Assembly (NCBI GenBank): GCA_019914945.1
Contig: CM034099.1
Location: forward strand, 21,974,704-22,038,703
Direction: 5' to 3'
Origin: Typha latifolia
Taxonomy: Eukaryota > Streptophyta > Magnoliopsida > Poales > Typhaceae
DNA length: 64,000 nt
Below are positions 13,231 through 25,604 of this stretch, in pieces (position 1 is the stretch's first letter; the number at the start of each line of letters is the position of its first letter). The notes beneath the pieces are model-generated. The model was not told where the DNA came from. It saw only the letters and a list, made by a program, of their open reading frames with translations, and did no database searches. Made by a program: the position numbers and the translations under genes.

Positions 13231-14021
13231 TTCCTTCTTATTGGGTGTTTTTTTTAATCGAGGAGGAAAAAAAGAATACCTTGCATGCTTTTTATTAATT
13301 TGATTTAGAGAATCACCTCCAGAGTCCAGATCTGATGAAGCACCTTAAATCAGCAGTAGGTTAATGCCTACTTCCCATCATGTCTTTATTGTTAACTTAT
13401 TGCCTTCCACATAAAATGCACGCCAAGATCATAATCAGATGTGCTTCGATTCACTCTCAACTGATCTTAAAGAAGATGTGAGAGTGATGAGTCTTATGAA
13501 GAGCAGCTAAAGATAGCGGCAAATAGTCCACAATCTGAATTCTGAAGAAGAAAACACGTCGATGTGTACAATTATACATTATCTTTTGCATGTATTCTTA
13601 TTCATTATGGACGATGTTGCATGTGAGACGTAAATTCCAAAATTACAACAATGAGCACTCAAGTGCTCTGATTACAAACATCTTGCTGTGCTTCAAAATT
13701 CACTAGCAATCTCTGCATGACCACAGATCATGTAACAGTTTAAACATATGACACTAAACACATCATAAAGAGGAAGGAGGTGACTGTAGAGTGTAGACAG
13801 CTCAACAATTTCTTTTTTCTTTTCATTTTTCTTGTGCCTTTATTGTGGAATCAAGGATTAGAGTCAATCCCCGTAAATTTGGAGTGCGTAGATGTGAATG
13901 TGAACATGAAGAGACCCACTTCCATGATGCCGAATAAATCATTGCCATTCTTGAGACCCAAGGGTCAGTATCAGATGTGACTTTGGTTTCTATCCACGTG
14001 TAACTTTGGCTTTGCTACTTG
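13231..14021. other. Spacer between tRNA and CCZ1, including CCZ1 3' UTR
   Basis: AT-rich sequence without a recognisable gene. CCZ1 is transcribed toward this region, so its 3' UTR and polyadenylation site should fall within the last few hundred bases next to 14021. Confidence 0.4.
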
Positions 14022-17000
14022 CTAGTCTAAGGAAAATTCTCCATTGCAATACCTGCATAAATAGTTGCATTTTATCAGAATAAATAGACACACATTTCCT
14101 ACTACCCTGAGAAGCGGTTAAATTGCTACAAAATTAGCAGTTAAAATTGGCCACAAGGTTTTCCTTGGTTTATGACTAATTGAAAATCAATAATTTGTGA
14201 TATCAATCTTATAATAGTAAAGTGTACAAATGAAAATTTTGTAGCATAATTAAGTATGCCAAGTTAGTTCAAAATTACTACTTCACCCAGATAATATTTG
14301 TAACATGCAAACAAATGAAAAACATGAAAATTTTGTCATATAAACTTAAATCCATATAGTGTGGATGTATAAGAGATATATGGTAAGAATTGGGATTCAA
14401 AGCTACTTCACTCTGGAGAAATAGTATTCCAACTTTCAGAAATCAGACCAAGCTACCATTGAGTTCACATTTTTCACATTGTTTGAATTGTGCCACTGCT
14501 GAACCTAGACATAGAATAACTACTAAACCATGTTTTATGACATGTCACAAGCATAAGAGAAAAAAGTATTTTAGGCACCTCTAGGGAAGATAATAGGACA
14601 TTAAACTATCACAATGAGAGTTTCTCTTGTATAGAAACTAAGGCAGTTCCAAAACACTCAAATCAAGAAAATAATAAATGCACTAAAAGTCCAAATTAAT
14701 ATGTAGAGAAGGTAAACTACACGATTAGAATTATGCTAAAACATAGCAAGCTATAAAACTCTATTGATTTGGTGTTAACTCTAAGTAGTATGAAATTTAA
14801 TATCATTCACATTTAGTATACTAAAACACAATGTGTTACCTATTGCTGAACTTTTCAACAGCATCAGATGCATAAAGAAGTGTCTCATTGGCCTTCTCTA
14901 AGACCATATAGAGCTCCCTTCCTCTGATAATCTTAGCAATTATCCAAGCATTATTTTTGGCTCTAATGCAGATTTCAAAATCCTTTTCATGATTAGGGTT
15001 ATCCCTCCCTGCTTTTGACTTCTCCAAATCCACCTCCTCTCTTAGCCTATTAAGCGCAAGCAGAGAGTCCTGCAAAGCACATACACAAAAGAAGCGATAT
15101 AGATCAGTGTTCAAAGGTAGTACAGAAGTAGGCATCTTGTACAGCACGAAAATTGTATTGCGAATACATCTACAAAAGTTACATGTTGCACTTTGTATAA
15201 TAGGACCATGAAATATTTCAACCAGAATCGTGTGCATTATGTGTTTACCTATTGAACCTGCAAAGAGATAAGGTGAACTCTCCTAACAATCTAATACATT
15301 CATCTAGGATTCCCTTGAAATCTTAAACAAAAATGATAGTTCACAATAAGTATGAGATACAGCAGTGAGCAGTAAAACTAGTAAAGGGAGATAATGTAGC
15401 ATAAAATACTCAAACACCCCCCCTTGCATGAGATGATTCGCCAAAGAGATTCCATTGAAAAAAGTACTTGCAAATAATTAAAAATAACTGTCACTCAGGA
15501 AAATGGAGAGTTAGGTCATATAAATGGCATTTATATTGACGGAAAGAAGTTTATCAAAATCCGACATTGAATATGTCTCGCTGTAGAATGTGCTCCAGTA
15601 GGGAACTTAAGTTCAACTCTGTCCGTTCCTCCCTGGTCTCCTAAGAGATGTATATCTCCATTGGAAGCATAATAGGCAGAAATCAGAGTCCAATCTGAAC
15701 AATCGAGTAGACTCAGGTTCTAATGAGTAATAGTTCATCAAGCTGTGATGCTACAGATTAATTAAGTGATCGACCATTATAAACAATGTTGCATGCAAGA
15801 GTTACTTTTGGTGAGATAAGCTGAACTCCTAGTATCTCGATGTCGTTATTGTTCATGCAAAAATGTCATTGCTAAAGATTAAAGACTATAAAACTGAAAA
15901 TCAACAAACTTTAGGAATCTTGAGGATATAATAAGGAAAATGGATCCCAAGAAGTAACCCAATACACTTGCATACTTCTCGTCCTGCCGACAAATTGAAA
16001 GTTGTAAAATGTTATCTAAATGAGTGAGAAGGGACAATAACACTCAGTCCATACAAACTTTATGCTGAAGTCAAACCTTCGTTAGGGTTGTGACTTTTCC
16101 AGGTGGGGAAGCTCTTGATACATTTCTATCATTGTCGACAAGTAAGTATCGATATCCACTGACATGATAAGCATTTTCGCCACCCCAACCTCTAGATAAT
16201 TTCTGTTCAACAGTTACAAATTTCTCTGATGCCTGTAAGGAAATGAATAGAGAATGAATTTACATATGTCCTGCATCACCAGATGCAGGAAGGAGCACAA
16301 AAGCATGAAGCGGAGATTATAAAAAACCAGATAAAAAATCATACAACAAATATACTTACATTTTCATGAAGCTGCTGCTTCACAAGAGTAATGTCCTGTT
16401 CTCCATTCATCAAAGAAGAAACAGGAATGAGGAGTACAACTGTCAAGTTCTTGTGCTGGTAAACACAAATATATGCACGTTCTTCTGTCTGCTGGAGCCA
16501 CACTACAGGGGTTAGAGGGATTAAACCACCTTCTTCTGTACCTGGAATATCAGTGACAACAAAACCATCCTTTCCTTTAGACCATTTATCACGTTGTAGA
16601 GGCCTTGGAATATGGTGTGTCTGGATCTTTCTTCCAGGAGAAGTATCACGAGATCCGTGTTGATACTCTTCCGCTGCAGCTCCCATGTTTGGCAAAGTAG
16701 AGGCAGCAGAGATATTAGGTGCAGAAGTTCCCTTCCGTAGATAGGACCAAGAGCTCGTATAAGAAGATAGAGCATGTGGAGTCAGCCTCAAAACAGCATA
16801 TGTGTATATGGTTGCCGTGTCATCCTACAATGCAAGCCATATGGGTGAATATTATAAGTCACGTACAAGAAGATATTGCTCCTAAATTAGCAATCTGAGG
16901 GAAGAGAGTGTAAATGGTGATTAGGAAGCAATCATAGAGGTCAAGGAAATAGTGATAAGAAAACAACCGTACAGGAGGAAGTGTTGTCGAAACCAGCAGA

Positions 17001-20000
17001 TCTTGAAAGAATACAAGTAAGTTGCAGGTTCCAGTTCCAATGCAAGAAGATCCAATCACTGTCACGAGTGACTGCAAAGATACGAATGTCATAGGGTGAT
17101 ATATCAGACAAAACATTTATGCTAATATGTTATCATTTCATGATTATAAGAAAGATATTATGGGTCATGACAATATTCAAAACATGTTTCTCCTAGAATC
17201 ACAATAAACCATCAAAAGATCATGCTCATATCTGAAAATAATTACAATAAACCATCAAAAGATTGCTTGTTTTACTTGATTTGTTTTCAGAAACAAGAGT
17301 ATAAAGTACAGAAGAAATGCAAAAGAAATATAAGACCCAGAATATCATTCAATTACCATTTACCAACAGTCAAGAGAAGAAACATATAAAAGACATGTAT
17401 TAAGGTTAGTTAGGTTTTTCTTCTTTTTTCCAATCTAACAAAGATGATTGCTGTACCATTCACACCTGAACATCAAGAGCAACTTCTCGTGAAACAGTCA
17501 GCATTTGTACAGTAGCCCGCTCTCTCAGACAATCACGAAAGGATGGCATCTGGATCTTTTTCCCCACATGAAATTCTGCTCAATGGAGGATGTCAATTTA
17601 AGAATTTGTATCTACTCAAGAACTGTCAATCAAGCTACATAAAATGGCAATAATGAAGGACATTAAAATTTAGTCGCCCACTATAGCAATCATGTGAGTG
17701 GCAGCACAATGTTCTAATTTATCAAGATCAGAAAGTCCTCTCACCGGTTAAATAGTCTGTGACAAACGAGTAGAGGTGGCTACGTGCAAGTTCACCACTG
17801 GGCTGTTTGTCAAGTAAAGCCCGTACAGGTCCATGAAACATTTTGAAAAGAGAATGTAGCTCCTTAAGAACACCTTGTAAAGCATTACACCGCCAAACAG
17901 ATTCATTATCCTTATTTTTCTCCACTACCTGACCGTGAAATTTGAATTATCAAACAAATAGACTACTATTGTAATTAAAGAAAGATAGTATAACCAGTTA
18001 ATCACTAAGTCTATCAGCAACCAAAACTAAGTTCAAAAGAGTTACAACTTACAAGTTAGAAGCAACAAAGGACGAAGAAAGTAACAAAGGATTGAGGATT
18101 CCTTAACATAAGGACCATAACCACAACGCAGAAGGCAGAAAATGCAAAAAGGTCATGTATAAGGTGAATATCAAACAAAAGTATAACACGTGTACCCTTT
18201 TACAAACTGTTAAACTTTTTTATAGTTGCACTACTTCTAAGTTATTTCTAGATATAGCTGCCTATTGATGCATTTGAAGTGGAGGAAAGAAATTAACAGG
18301 AACACACAATTTAAGTGTCTCCTCAGAGAGTTGGGTCTCCGCTTAAGGAATTTCAAGTTTTTCGACTTTACTTCTACAGGACACTGTGTAAGATAGCACA
18401 AATAATCATTAGCCAACTTTGAGAAGACGGCCAGCTCTTTGGAGGTAAAACTTATAACAGTTTGGAAAGGGAAGCAGTCAGCGAAATCTCCCAGAAATTT
18501 GAAAAGTATTGGACAAACAATAAAGATCAGAAATTCTAGTACACTGATCTTAGTTTGATAGCCAAACTAGAAAGGATTTCCATCAAAGATCTTCAAATTA
18601 CTACACTGGAAACAAAACAAATAGATTTTGGTTTTTAGTATGCTGAATGTCATGAATCACGTCGTCGTAGGGACTTTACTTTGAAAGAACAATTATAGAA
18701 TTTCCCATTACTGCTGGCCTTGGATCATTAGCTGAATGCTAAGTTGGTAATTGAGTATGGTTTGTTGGAAATTGACGAAAGGAGAACAATATCTTAGAGA
18801 TCAAGTTCATACCAAAACCATCCATATATCTGGTTCAGCCTGGTAAAACACATGGGATTTCTTCTCTGCTTCTATTACCTCACAAGAAGCCTCTGCAGAA
18901 AAGATTCTGCCACAAACTGGTGTTAGATGAATACAGAATGATAATGCAATATTCAACTAAGCAGCGTTGATAATGTACTGACGATATTAGGATCTCTGAA
19001 AAAATATTGATGTAAGAATTAAGATTATGTAAAAAGGAAGTCAAGCATACACAAAGATAACAAACTATAAAAATAAGAAAGAGAATTTGTAACAGTCAGA
19101 TGGAGGCAGAGGAGTCCAGACAGGAACATCCCCCTTCCAATGGAAGCCACAGTGTCCAACTCTGCAAAACAGTTGTTCTCACAAGCATCAATGACTGTTC
19201 TCAACCAGTATCAAAGGTATATCGGACCCCCTTTGACTCATTGCAACTAAATTGGTGCATTGTTGGCAAATGCAAGTAATAAGATCCCCTGTTGCATAAC
19301 TTATGTGATCCATGTCTGATTTAATGAACAATCACCATAGGGATCAATTTAATAAGAAAATATCTTTCTGGACCTCTCCTCACTTTTTCATCCTTCTCCC
19401 GTACCCTTCCTTCTACCAATTCCCATCTCCATCAAATGAACTTCAAAGATCCTCTAAAGCGTGTGATTTGTTCTTTCCTCCTATACTGCCAAGGTATAAC
19501 CATTTTCCCAAGCGGAGGTGGGTTAAATGATAAAAAGAGGAATAAGAAGAAAATAGGAAGTAAGATTGAGAGTGAGGCTACCTAAGTACATTGGACAAGC
19601 ATTCTGGTTGCATATATGGAATTTGACTATGATACTTTTAAACGAAGTAAACTAGTAGGCATTTACTTGCACATATGCCAACAAAAAACACTTAAAAGTA
19701 AAGAGCAGAAATGCATGCAGCACATAACTCAAAATATGCGTTTACAAAAATGTAAAAAGATCTTCTAACTAGTTTCCACTGTAGAGAAGAACAATGTTGA
19801 CAAAGGAGGTTCTATTACAAGCATGTTACCTATTTTCTGTAAAAAGGAGAAATATTATTTACAAATAAGGACGTGTTCATTGAAATTACTAATGGCAAAA
19901 AAATAACTGAAAAGTGTAGAAAATGGAACTATTTATGATCACCTTGTAAACGTGATGATTCCTTCACAAAGTCCTATCACAGAGAGCTGAGCAGAAAAGG

Positions 20001-20124
20001 CGCAGTTAGAAGGGAAAAATAATAATATCTTGTCAAGTTCTTGGCCTTCATATTGCCCCCTTCTTAAGTCAAAAATACACAACTGAATCCCCTCATTAGT
20101 GGTGTTCATGGAAGAAAATCCCAT
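14022..20124 (-). CDS. CCZ1: Vacuolar fusion protein CCZ1 (Rab7 GEF subunit, 9 coding exons)
   Basis: Partner of MON1 in the endosomal complex that activates RAB7/RABG3 and so drives traffic to the plant vacuole. Coding exons, in gene order: 20124-19943, 18906-18813, 17928-17745, 17575-17466, 17071-16973, 16824-16360, 16232-16077, 15069-14840, 14052-14022. They total 1551 nt and 516 aa, all with GT-AG borders and continuous frame. Landmarks typical of the family are LCIFDLRRGQYEGQELDKI at the N-terminus (start of the longin-type domain), FYQAEPDIWMV, FQDLLVSTTL and the C-terminal LYMVLEKANETLLYASDAVE. I chose the ATG at 20124, giving MGFSS; no ATG precedes it in frame within the exon. The last coding exon is only 31 nt and supplies ten residues plus the stop. 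An intron splits the 5' leader (see separate entry). The identity is secure. Confidence 0.93.
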
Positions 20125-21060
20125 TTCATCAATTTCCAAAAACCTGTATCTGGAAAATAAACCAATTATATAGTAGAGCTAAAAAAGATACTAAAATATT
20201 AAAATTTGCCAGAGAAACAAACTAAAGTATTCGTATCACAATTAAGTAGGGAATACTAACAATATGGAGGGGAAAAGAAAACATCTCGTAGAAGGATATT
20301 TAGAAGACAAAGCATCACTTCCGGAAGCTCTTACAATATCTCTTTCCTCAGGTTACATAAGTACATCTTACCGAGATTCATTCCTCAAGTAATGAAACTT
20401 TGCGTGCCTGTTCTTAAAGGATAATTTTCTACGAATCAATGGGAGCAAGGATTTGCGAAATCATTTTATTTAAAAGGGAATCTCAGTTTCAGGTGTTCAA
20501 TCCAAACCCTAATCTGCGGAGGGCCAAAGGCACTTGAGTCACATACCTATTATAATGTACATTATACATTAGGAAAACTGTGTGATAATCCAAACTTATA
20601 TCCAATAATACTAAGTTTAGATCCAAATAGTTTTTTCTTTACCCGCACGTTAGCCATCTTTGTTGGCTTTCCTACAATGAGATTAACTCAATTCTTGAAC
20701 AGGAGAGATCAATTTAAACAACTTTCCCGCATCTTAATCAAATTCTTGCCACCTTTTGTCTTCCATTCTCAGAAAGAATAAGGTATACAACATCGAGCAC
20801 AATAAATTTACACAAATTTCGCCAAAATTAAAGCGAATCCGGGAGATCTTACCAAATTCGTGTTCCTCTTCTTCCCTCCCCTTTACCTAGAAAGACAAAA
20901 CCCTCGATTCCTTCTCTGCTCCATTGATGGATTCCTCCCTTGCGGGGGTAGGCTCAGTGGACGAGGGCTTTAGAGAAGACGGGGGCGGATGGCAGGGAAT
21001 TAGAGATTTCTCCGGTTCAAGAACGGTGGTCGGTGGAGACTTAGAGCATGAGGTGGAGAA
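20125..21060 (-). other. CCZ1 5' leader with an intron
   Basis: Upstream of the CCZ1 ATG, a good acceptor lies at 20144-20152 (CCAG or, 6 nt on, ACAG). A good donor (TTTG/GTAAGATC) ends a noncoding exon at 20853. This implies a leader exon reaching from 20853 to somewhere before about 21060 and a leader intron of roughly 0.7 kb. The transcription start is not visible; a GC-richer stretch at 20930-21060 is the likely leader and promoter area. Confidence 0.5.
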
Positions 21061-21619
21061 GGGCGGAGTAATAGTAAATTAGTAATGGGCCTTGTTGACC
21101 GGTAGTTGGATTGCGTATTAATTACGTGGGCTATACAGGCCTTATTTATATAAGTTAATTAAGGTCTAGCCCAATAAAAGCCCAATCTAATAAACCCACG
21201 ATTCCTTCCAATAGTGGTTTTGACTAAAAGACTACCTGACCATATTACCCTCTACAGTCAACACGAACCGATGATTCCTGAGGGTATTTTTGTCCAATAC
21301 TGTAGTATTTAGCTAATGCAAGGAACCGACCGTAGTCGCCACAGAAGACTATTATTTATATTGACACAAAACCAGATACTAAACATTAATCTCATCCAGC
21401 AAACAGCATTTTACTCACTTGTTAATTAATATAATCCTCTTCTTAAAACTAATCATGCCACTAAATCACAAAAAAAAGGCTGTTTGCTACTTTGCTGTGT
21501 CAATACATGCCATCTGATCACCCGTTTAACGGCCGGGACTTTCTTTCTAGAAAGAACGCGCGTTTGATTAATCTCCTTCAACGCGGTTGCTGAGAAAATA
21601 GAGCTCAAAAGCTACAACA

Positions 21620-21627
21620 TATAAATA
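21620..21627 (+). promoter_or_regulatory. TATA box of the PCR/PLAC8 gene
   Basis: TATAAATA on the plus strand, 76 bp upstream of the last base before the start codon at 21703. This predicts transcription starting near 21650 and a leader of about 50 nt. Confidence 0.6.
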
Positions 21628-21702
21628 GAGGAAATAAACAAGTATTCTTCTCATCCTAATCCATCTTAATTCCAACATATACATCTCTGACTCACTACAA
21701 CC

Positions 21703-23467
21703 ATGTACCCACCAAAACCCAATCCAAACTACCCGCCGACGGCTCCGATGGGAGTTCCCACCGGCGCTGCTGCGACGAACCAATACTATCCGGCAGGGCC
21801 GATCGAGTCGCAGGTGCCTCAGATGGGATTCCCTACAACTACGTATGAACCAAATCCTAAGCCACACTACTACCCGTCGGTGCCTCCGATGGGCGGTGCG
21901 GCGAACCAACACTATCCGGCCGGGCCGAGCGAGTTGCAGGTGCAGTCTCCGGGGCCTCAGCTGTGGTCGACCAGACTTTGCGGTTGCAGCGAGGATTGCG
22001 GGAATTGTACGTTCTTGGCAGTGATCCATTAGCATCAATATACATATATGTATATATATATATATATATATAAGTTTGAATTGGGATTCTATCTATTAAT
22101 CTATTCTTATCTTCTTGTATTAAAGTTTGCATGACTTGCTGCTGCCCGTGTGTTACGTTTGGCCGGATTGCAGAGATTGTCGACCGAGGATCAACATGTG
22201 AGTCTTTATTAACTTTTATGGAAAAATTTATTTTGCTACCTCCTTATTGTTTGTAGCTTTATTTTTGTTTCGACCCATTCATGCACCTGTGTGTTTTTGT
22301 TGTGCGGAGTAGTACAGAAGAAGTGAATCCTGAATCAAACATAAATAAATCTCAATAGAGTAGTAAAAGATAAATATAATTCAAATCGAAAAAATCACGA
22401 ATATGATGCCAAATAGTAGAGAAATTTTAGAGATTAATTTAACCACGAATAAGTAACTTAAAATGCAAGTAATCACAGAGAAAATAAAAAAAAATGGCGT
22501 AAGATTTTACGTGGTTCCGGCGGTGTAAATTTTCAATCAACTATTTGAATACAAGGACAAAGAGTTTTCAAAACTCTACGCACTCTCAGTACAATTCAAA
22601 TATTTTTAAATAGTTATTAAGCCATAAAACTCTAATTAGGTACTTAAAATGAATGACTTAGAGGAGAAGAATATCACGAGCTATTCGAATAAGTGGATGG
22701 TGTTTGAATGCCTGTGCACAGTCGATAACTTATTCCGCAAACCGTTCGAATAGGCAGACGATGTTTGAATGATCGTGCAATTTTAGTAACACGTTCAAAC
22801 GCTTTTCAAATGTTGGATCATTTTAAACTTTCGATTATTCGAATGTACGAACTTTGTTTCAACATACGCCTCCATCTCGTTTGAAAGGATGGACATTATT
22901 CGACCAACGGCACACAAAATTGGAATAACAATAAATTGCAATGAACACCGGGTTATTTTTTATTAATTTCGAGCTAATTTTCAACTGTTTTTTTTTCTAC
23001 TTTTCTAACTTGTATGAGTAAGTAACTATATAGTTGGCTTTTTTTTTTTCCTTTTTTCTTTTTTATGTGCAGCTTGTTGCGCAAGTGGAACGTTGTACGG
23101 ACTTCTTGAGTGCTTCGCATGCTTCCAGTGCGTATACTCGTGCTTCTATCGCTCCAAGCTAAGATCTCAATACTCTCTAGTTGAGACACCTTGCAACGAT
23201 TGCTTTGTTCACTGTTGCTGTGAGCCCTGCGCACTATCCCAAGAGTATCGCGAGCTCAAGAACCGTGGCTTCGATATGTCCATAGGTATGTAGAATGTAT
23301 TAATTCTGGCCTCTCTCTGAGGCTTTGGCTAAGGCTTTGTTGAAGTAGATGATTCTCTTATTATAAGTTGGGTTTATATTTTTAATGCAGGATGGCATGC
23401 AAACATGGAAAGGCAAGGACGTTTAGCAACCATGCAGCCAGCTATCCAAGGTGGCATGTTTCGTTAA
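21703..23467 (+). CDS. PLAC8-family cysteine-rich protein (plant cadmium resistance / cell number regulator type)
   Basis: Exons 21703-22006, 22126-22197, 23073-23285 and 23391-23467 give 666 nt and 221 aa. The N-terminal 90 or so residues are a proline-, tyrosine- and glycine-rich tail with two copies of an NQ-YPAGP module. The PLAC8 domain follows: [14 protein letters not shown], the [16 protein letters not shown] cysteine cluster, a hydrophobic segment [24 protein letters not shown], then [27 protein letters not shown]. It ends with a WHANMERQ segment and GGMFR. Family members are plasma-membrane proteins tied to metal efflux or to organ and cell-number control; which applies here cannot be told from sequence. 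The CC-CPC motif is present. An alternative last exon lies at 24106-24206. Intron 2 (875 bp) holds repeat-like DNA. Confidence 0.92.
22039..22073. repeat. (TA)n microsatellite in PCR intron 1
   Basis: An interrupted TA run fills the middle of the 119-bp first intron of the PLAC8 gene. Confidence 0.9.
22300..22940. mobile_element. Possible retrotransposon-derived sequence in PCR intron 2
   Basis: The intron interior holds TTACGTGGTTC around 22508-22518, a phrase frequently met in Copia LTRs of plants, followed by repeated near-copies of CGTTCGAATAGGCAGACGAT and GAATAAGTGGATGGTGTTTG style phrases. No ends or target duplication could be fixed. It may equally be ordinary repetitive intron. Confidence 0.25.
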
Positions 23468-24105
23468 CGAGAGATCTGCCGACTATAAGAAAGTTCTTAC
23501 GTTCCATATATTGTCATAGTAATATCATAGAAGATGACATTGTATCATTCCTGTGTTCAATAAACGATGATGTAATTTAGAAGTGTTGCTTGTACGTACG
23601 TGTATATTCTAGTACTAATATATATATATATATATACAAGAAAGAGCTCACGGCAAGGAATATAAATAGAGGATATAGATATGTAAAGATTATTCTCTTA
23701 AATAAATCCATACTATTCTATCAACACCAACGTATAAGTTTGAATTGAATATTATTCATTTTCTACTGAATAATATTTCTTGATTATAGACTATTTCTAA
23801 GAAAACTCCATTTCCTCTATTTTTTTATCAAACTTCCTCTAATATATCCAACCATGTTTCGTTCAATCATCGTTAGACATTGAAAGGTATTGAGGCATGG
23901 AAAGATCACCTAATCAAACACTAATACATATACAATAGAGTGTGCTAATGCTAAATTATGCTAGTAGGATTTGAATCATGAATCATGGATTTCTCTTAAT
24001 TTCAAACTTAATGACCTCCTGAATTATCCAACTTAGCTCAACCGTGATGGCACCATGGCACCGAGTCATTGATCCTAATTGGACTTTTATTTTTATTTAA
24101 TGCAG

Positions 24106-24206
24106 GACGGCATGCCAACGTGGAGAGACAAGCATGTCTCTCAGCTGTGCCACCTGTTATCCAAGGTGGCACGGCACGTGGCAAGTCTGCTGAATACGAC
24201 GTATGA
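24106..24206 (+). CDS. Alternative or duplicated terminal exon of the PCR/PLAC8 gene
   Basis: After a good acceptor (TTTAATGCAG at 24096-24105), this block reads in the same phase as the annotated last exon. It encodes GRHANVERQ..., then VPPVIQGGTARGKSAEYDV and a TGA. It parallels the first last exon (GWHANMERQ...[11 protein letters not shown]), but the conserved Trp is Arg. Spliced to exon 3 it would give a 229-residue protein. No polyadenylation signal was checked for. It may be a mutually exclusive last exon, or the relic of a tandem exon duplication. The reading frame is open throughout. Confidence 0.55.
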
Positions 24207-25604
24207 GATTAGATTTCACCTAGCTAATTTGGTCTCACCTTGAGTTAATCAGTGGATTTTATTAATTACAAGTTGCTTGTGTATATAATGAGAAGATAGT
24301 TGTATATCATTAATGCAAGGTCTGTCTTCACAAGTAAAGTGTCTTTTTTCTCTCTTCTATGTTCACTTTATTTTATTAACTTGATTTAAACAAACTACAG
24401 TTGAATCGATCCATATTATTTTAAATATGCTAAAAATATTATTTAAATCTCTACATTTTTTTATTTAATTAAAATATTTAATTTTAATATGTAATATATT
24501 CAGATATGATAAAAAAAATAATTTAGTTTGAATATAACTAACTACAAAAAGATAGATTGACACAAATAAAATTATAGAGGAGAAGTAAAAATATATATAT
24601 ATATTTTAATGTTCTTATTTAATTCGCATTAAATCCTGAGACCAACTGGTGATGGGCTGTGATGTTGAATAGAGAAAATATGCATGACTTTTGATTGTAA
24701 CAGCGTCAATGGTGCCAGATCCAATTTAATTGAGTTTGGACCGAGTCCATATGAAGCTTAATTCTCTAATATTAATTGCCTGGCTCGGAGTTGTTGTCCC
24801 AGTCTACACTTACTAGTTGGTGTTGAATGGGAAAAGGCTTCTCTTCTGACCATACTAATTAAAAGGACCATTTAGATTATGAGTTAGAATTGCAAAAATA
24901 ACCTTGAGACATTTTGTAAACAGTAGGAGTATTTTGGTAGGTCTAAACAGTAAAGCTATTAGTGTTCTTAATAGAATATTTCATATTTAGATATTATTTT
25001 TATTAGAGAATGGTTATTGTATCATTCTATGTTACTTAGCCGTGCTATTTGAAAATTTTCTTTTTAATCTAGTATGCATGCATACAGCTGACTGTTAGCT
25101 GGCTGACTTACCTACTAGAGAGTTAGCAATTGTCCAGAGACAGCTCAAATTGTTGAACAATGGCACAATTCCTAGAGATTAAATTTCTAATAGTAGCTGG
25201 TTAGTCTGGCAGATTGACTGTTGACTTGGGAGGTTTTAGACTTCAATTTGGCAATCATTGCCTGCAATGCCTAAGGAATCTTGAAGTACAAGAACAACAT
25301 CATTATAGGTGTGTTTAAGTGCAATGTTCTTCTGTTGTATTATTGTTACTTTTTTAGTTTTTGTTGGTTGTGTTGTCTATAACATTGTTTATAGTCTTTA
25401 AGTGAGAGGATTTTGATAAAGAGTCTCAAAGGACTTTTCCCTAAGAACAAATGAAATGGAAGAGAGATTATAACTTTTGCCTCGAGAGATTTTTAAAAGA
25501 ATCTTCAGATCATTTCGTTAGCTAAAAAGAATAATGTTTGTACAAAGAGCTAAAGTTGCTGTGAGTAAAATTGTTTGTATTCTATCATTTGCTATCTACA
25601 ATCA
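24207..25604. other. Intergenic, no gene recognised
   Basis: AT-rich spacer between the PLAC8 gene and the convergently oriented U-box gene. It should contain the 3' UTRs of both. No open frame of note. Confidence 0.5.

Noticed and set aside
16521..16775. 84-codon minus-strand frame within CCZ1 exon 6
   Set aside because: Alternative frame of a confirmed CCZ1 exon.
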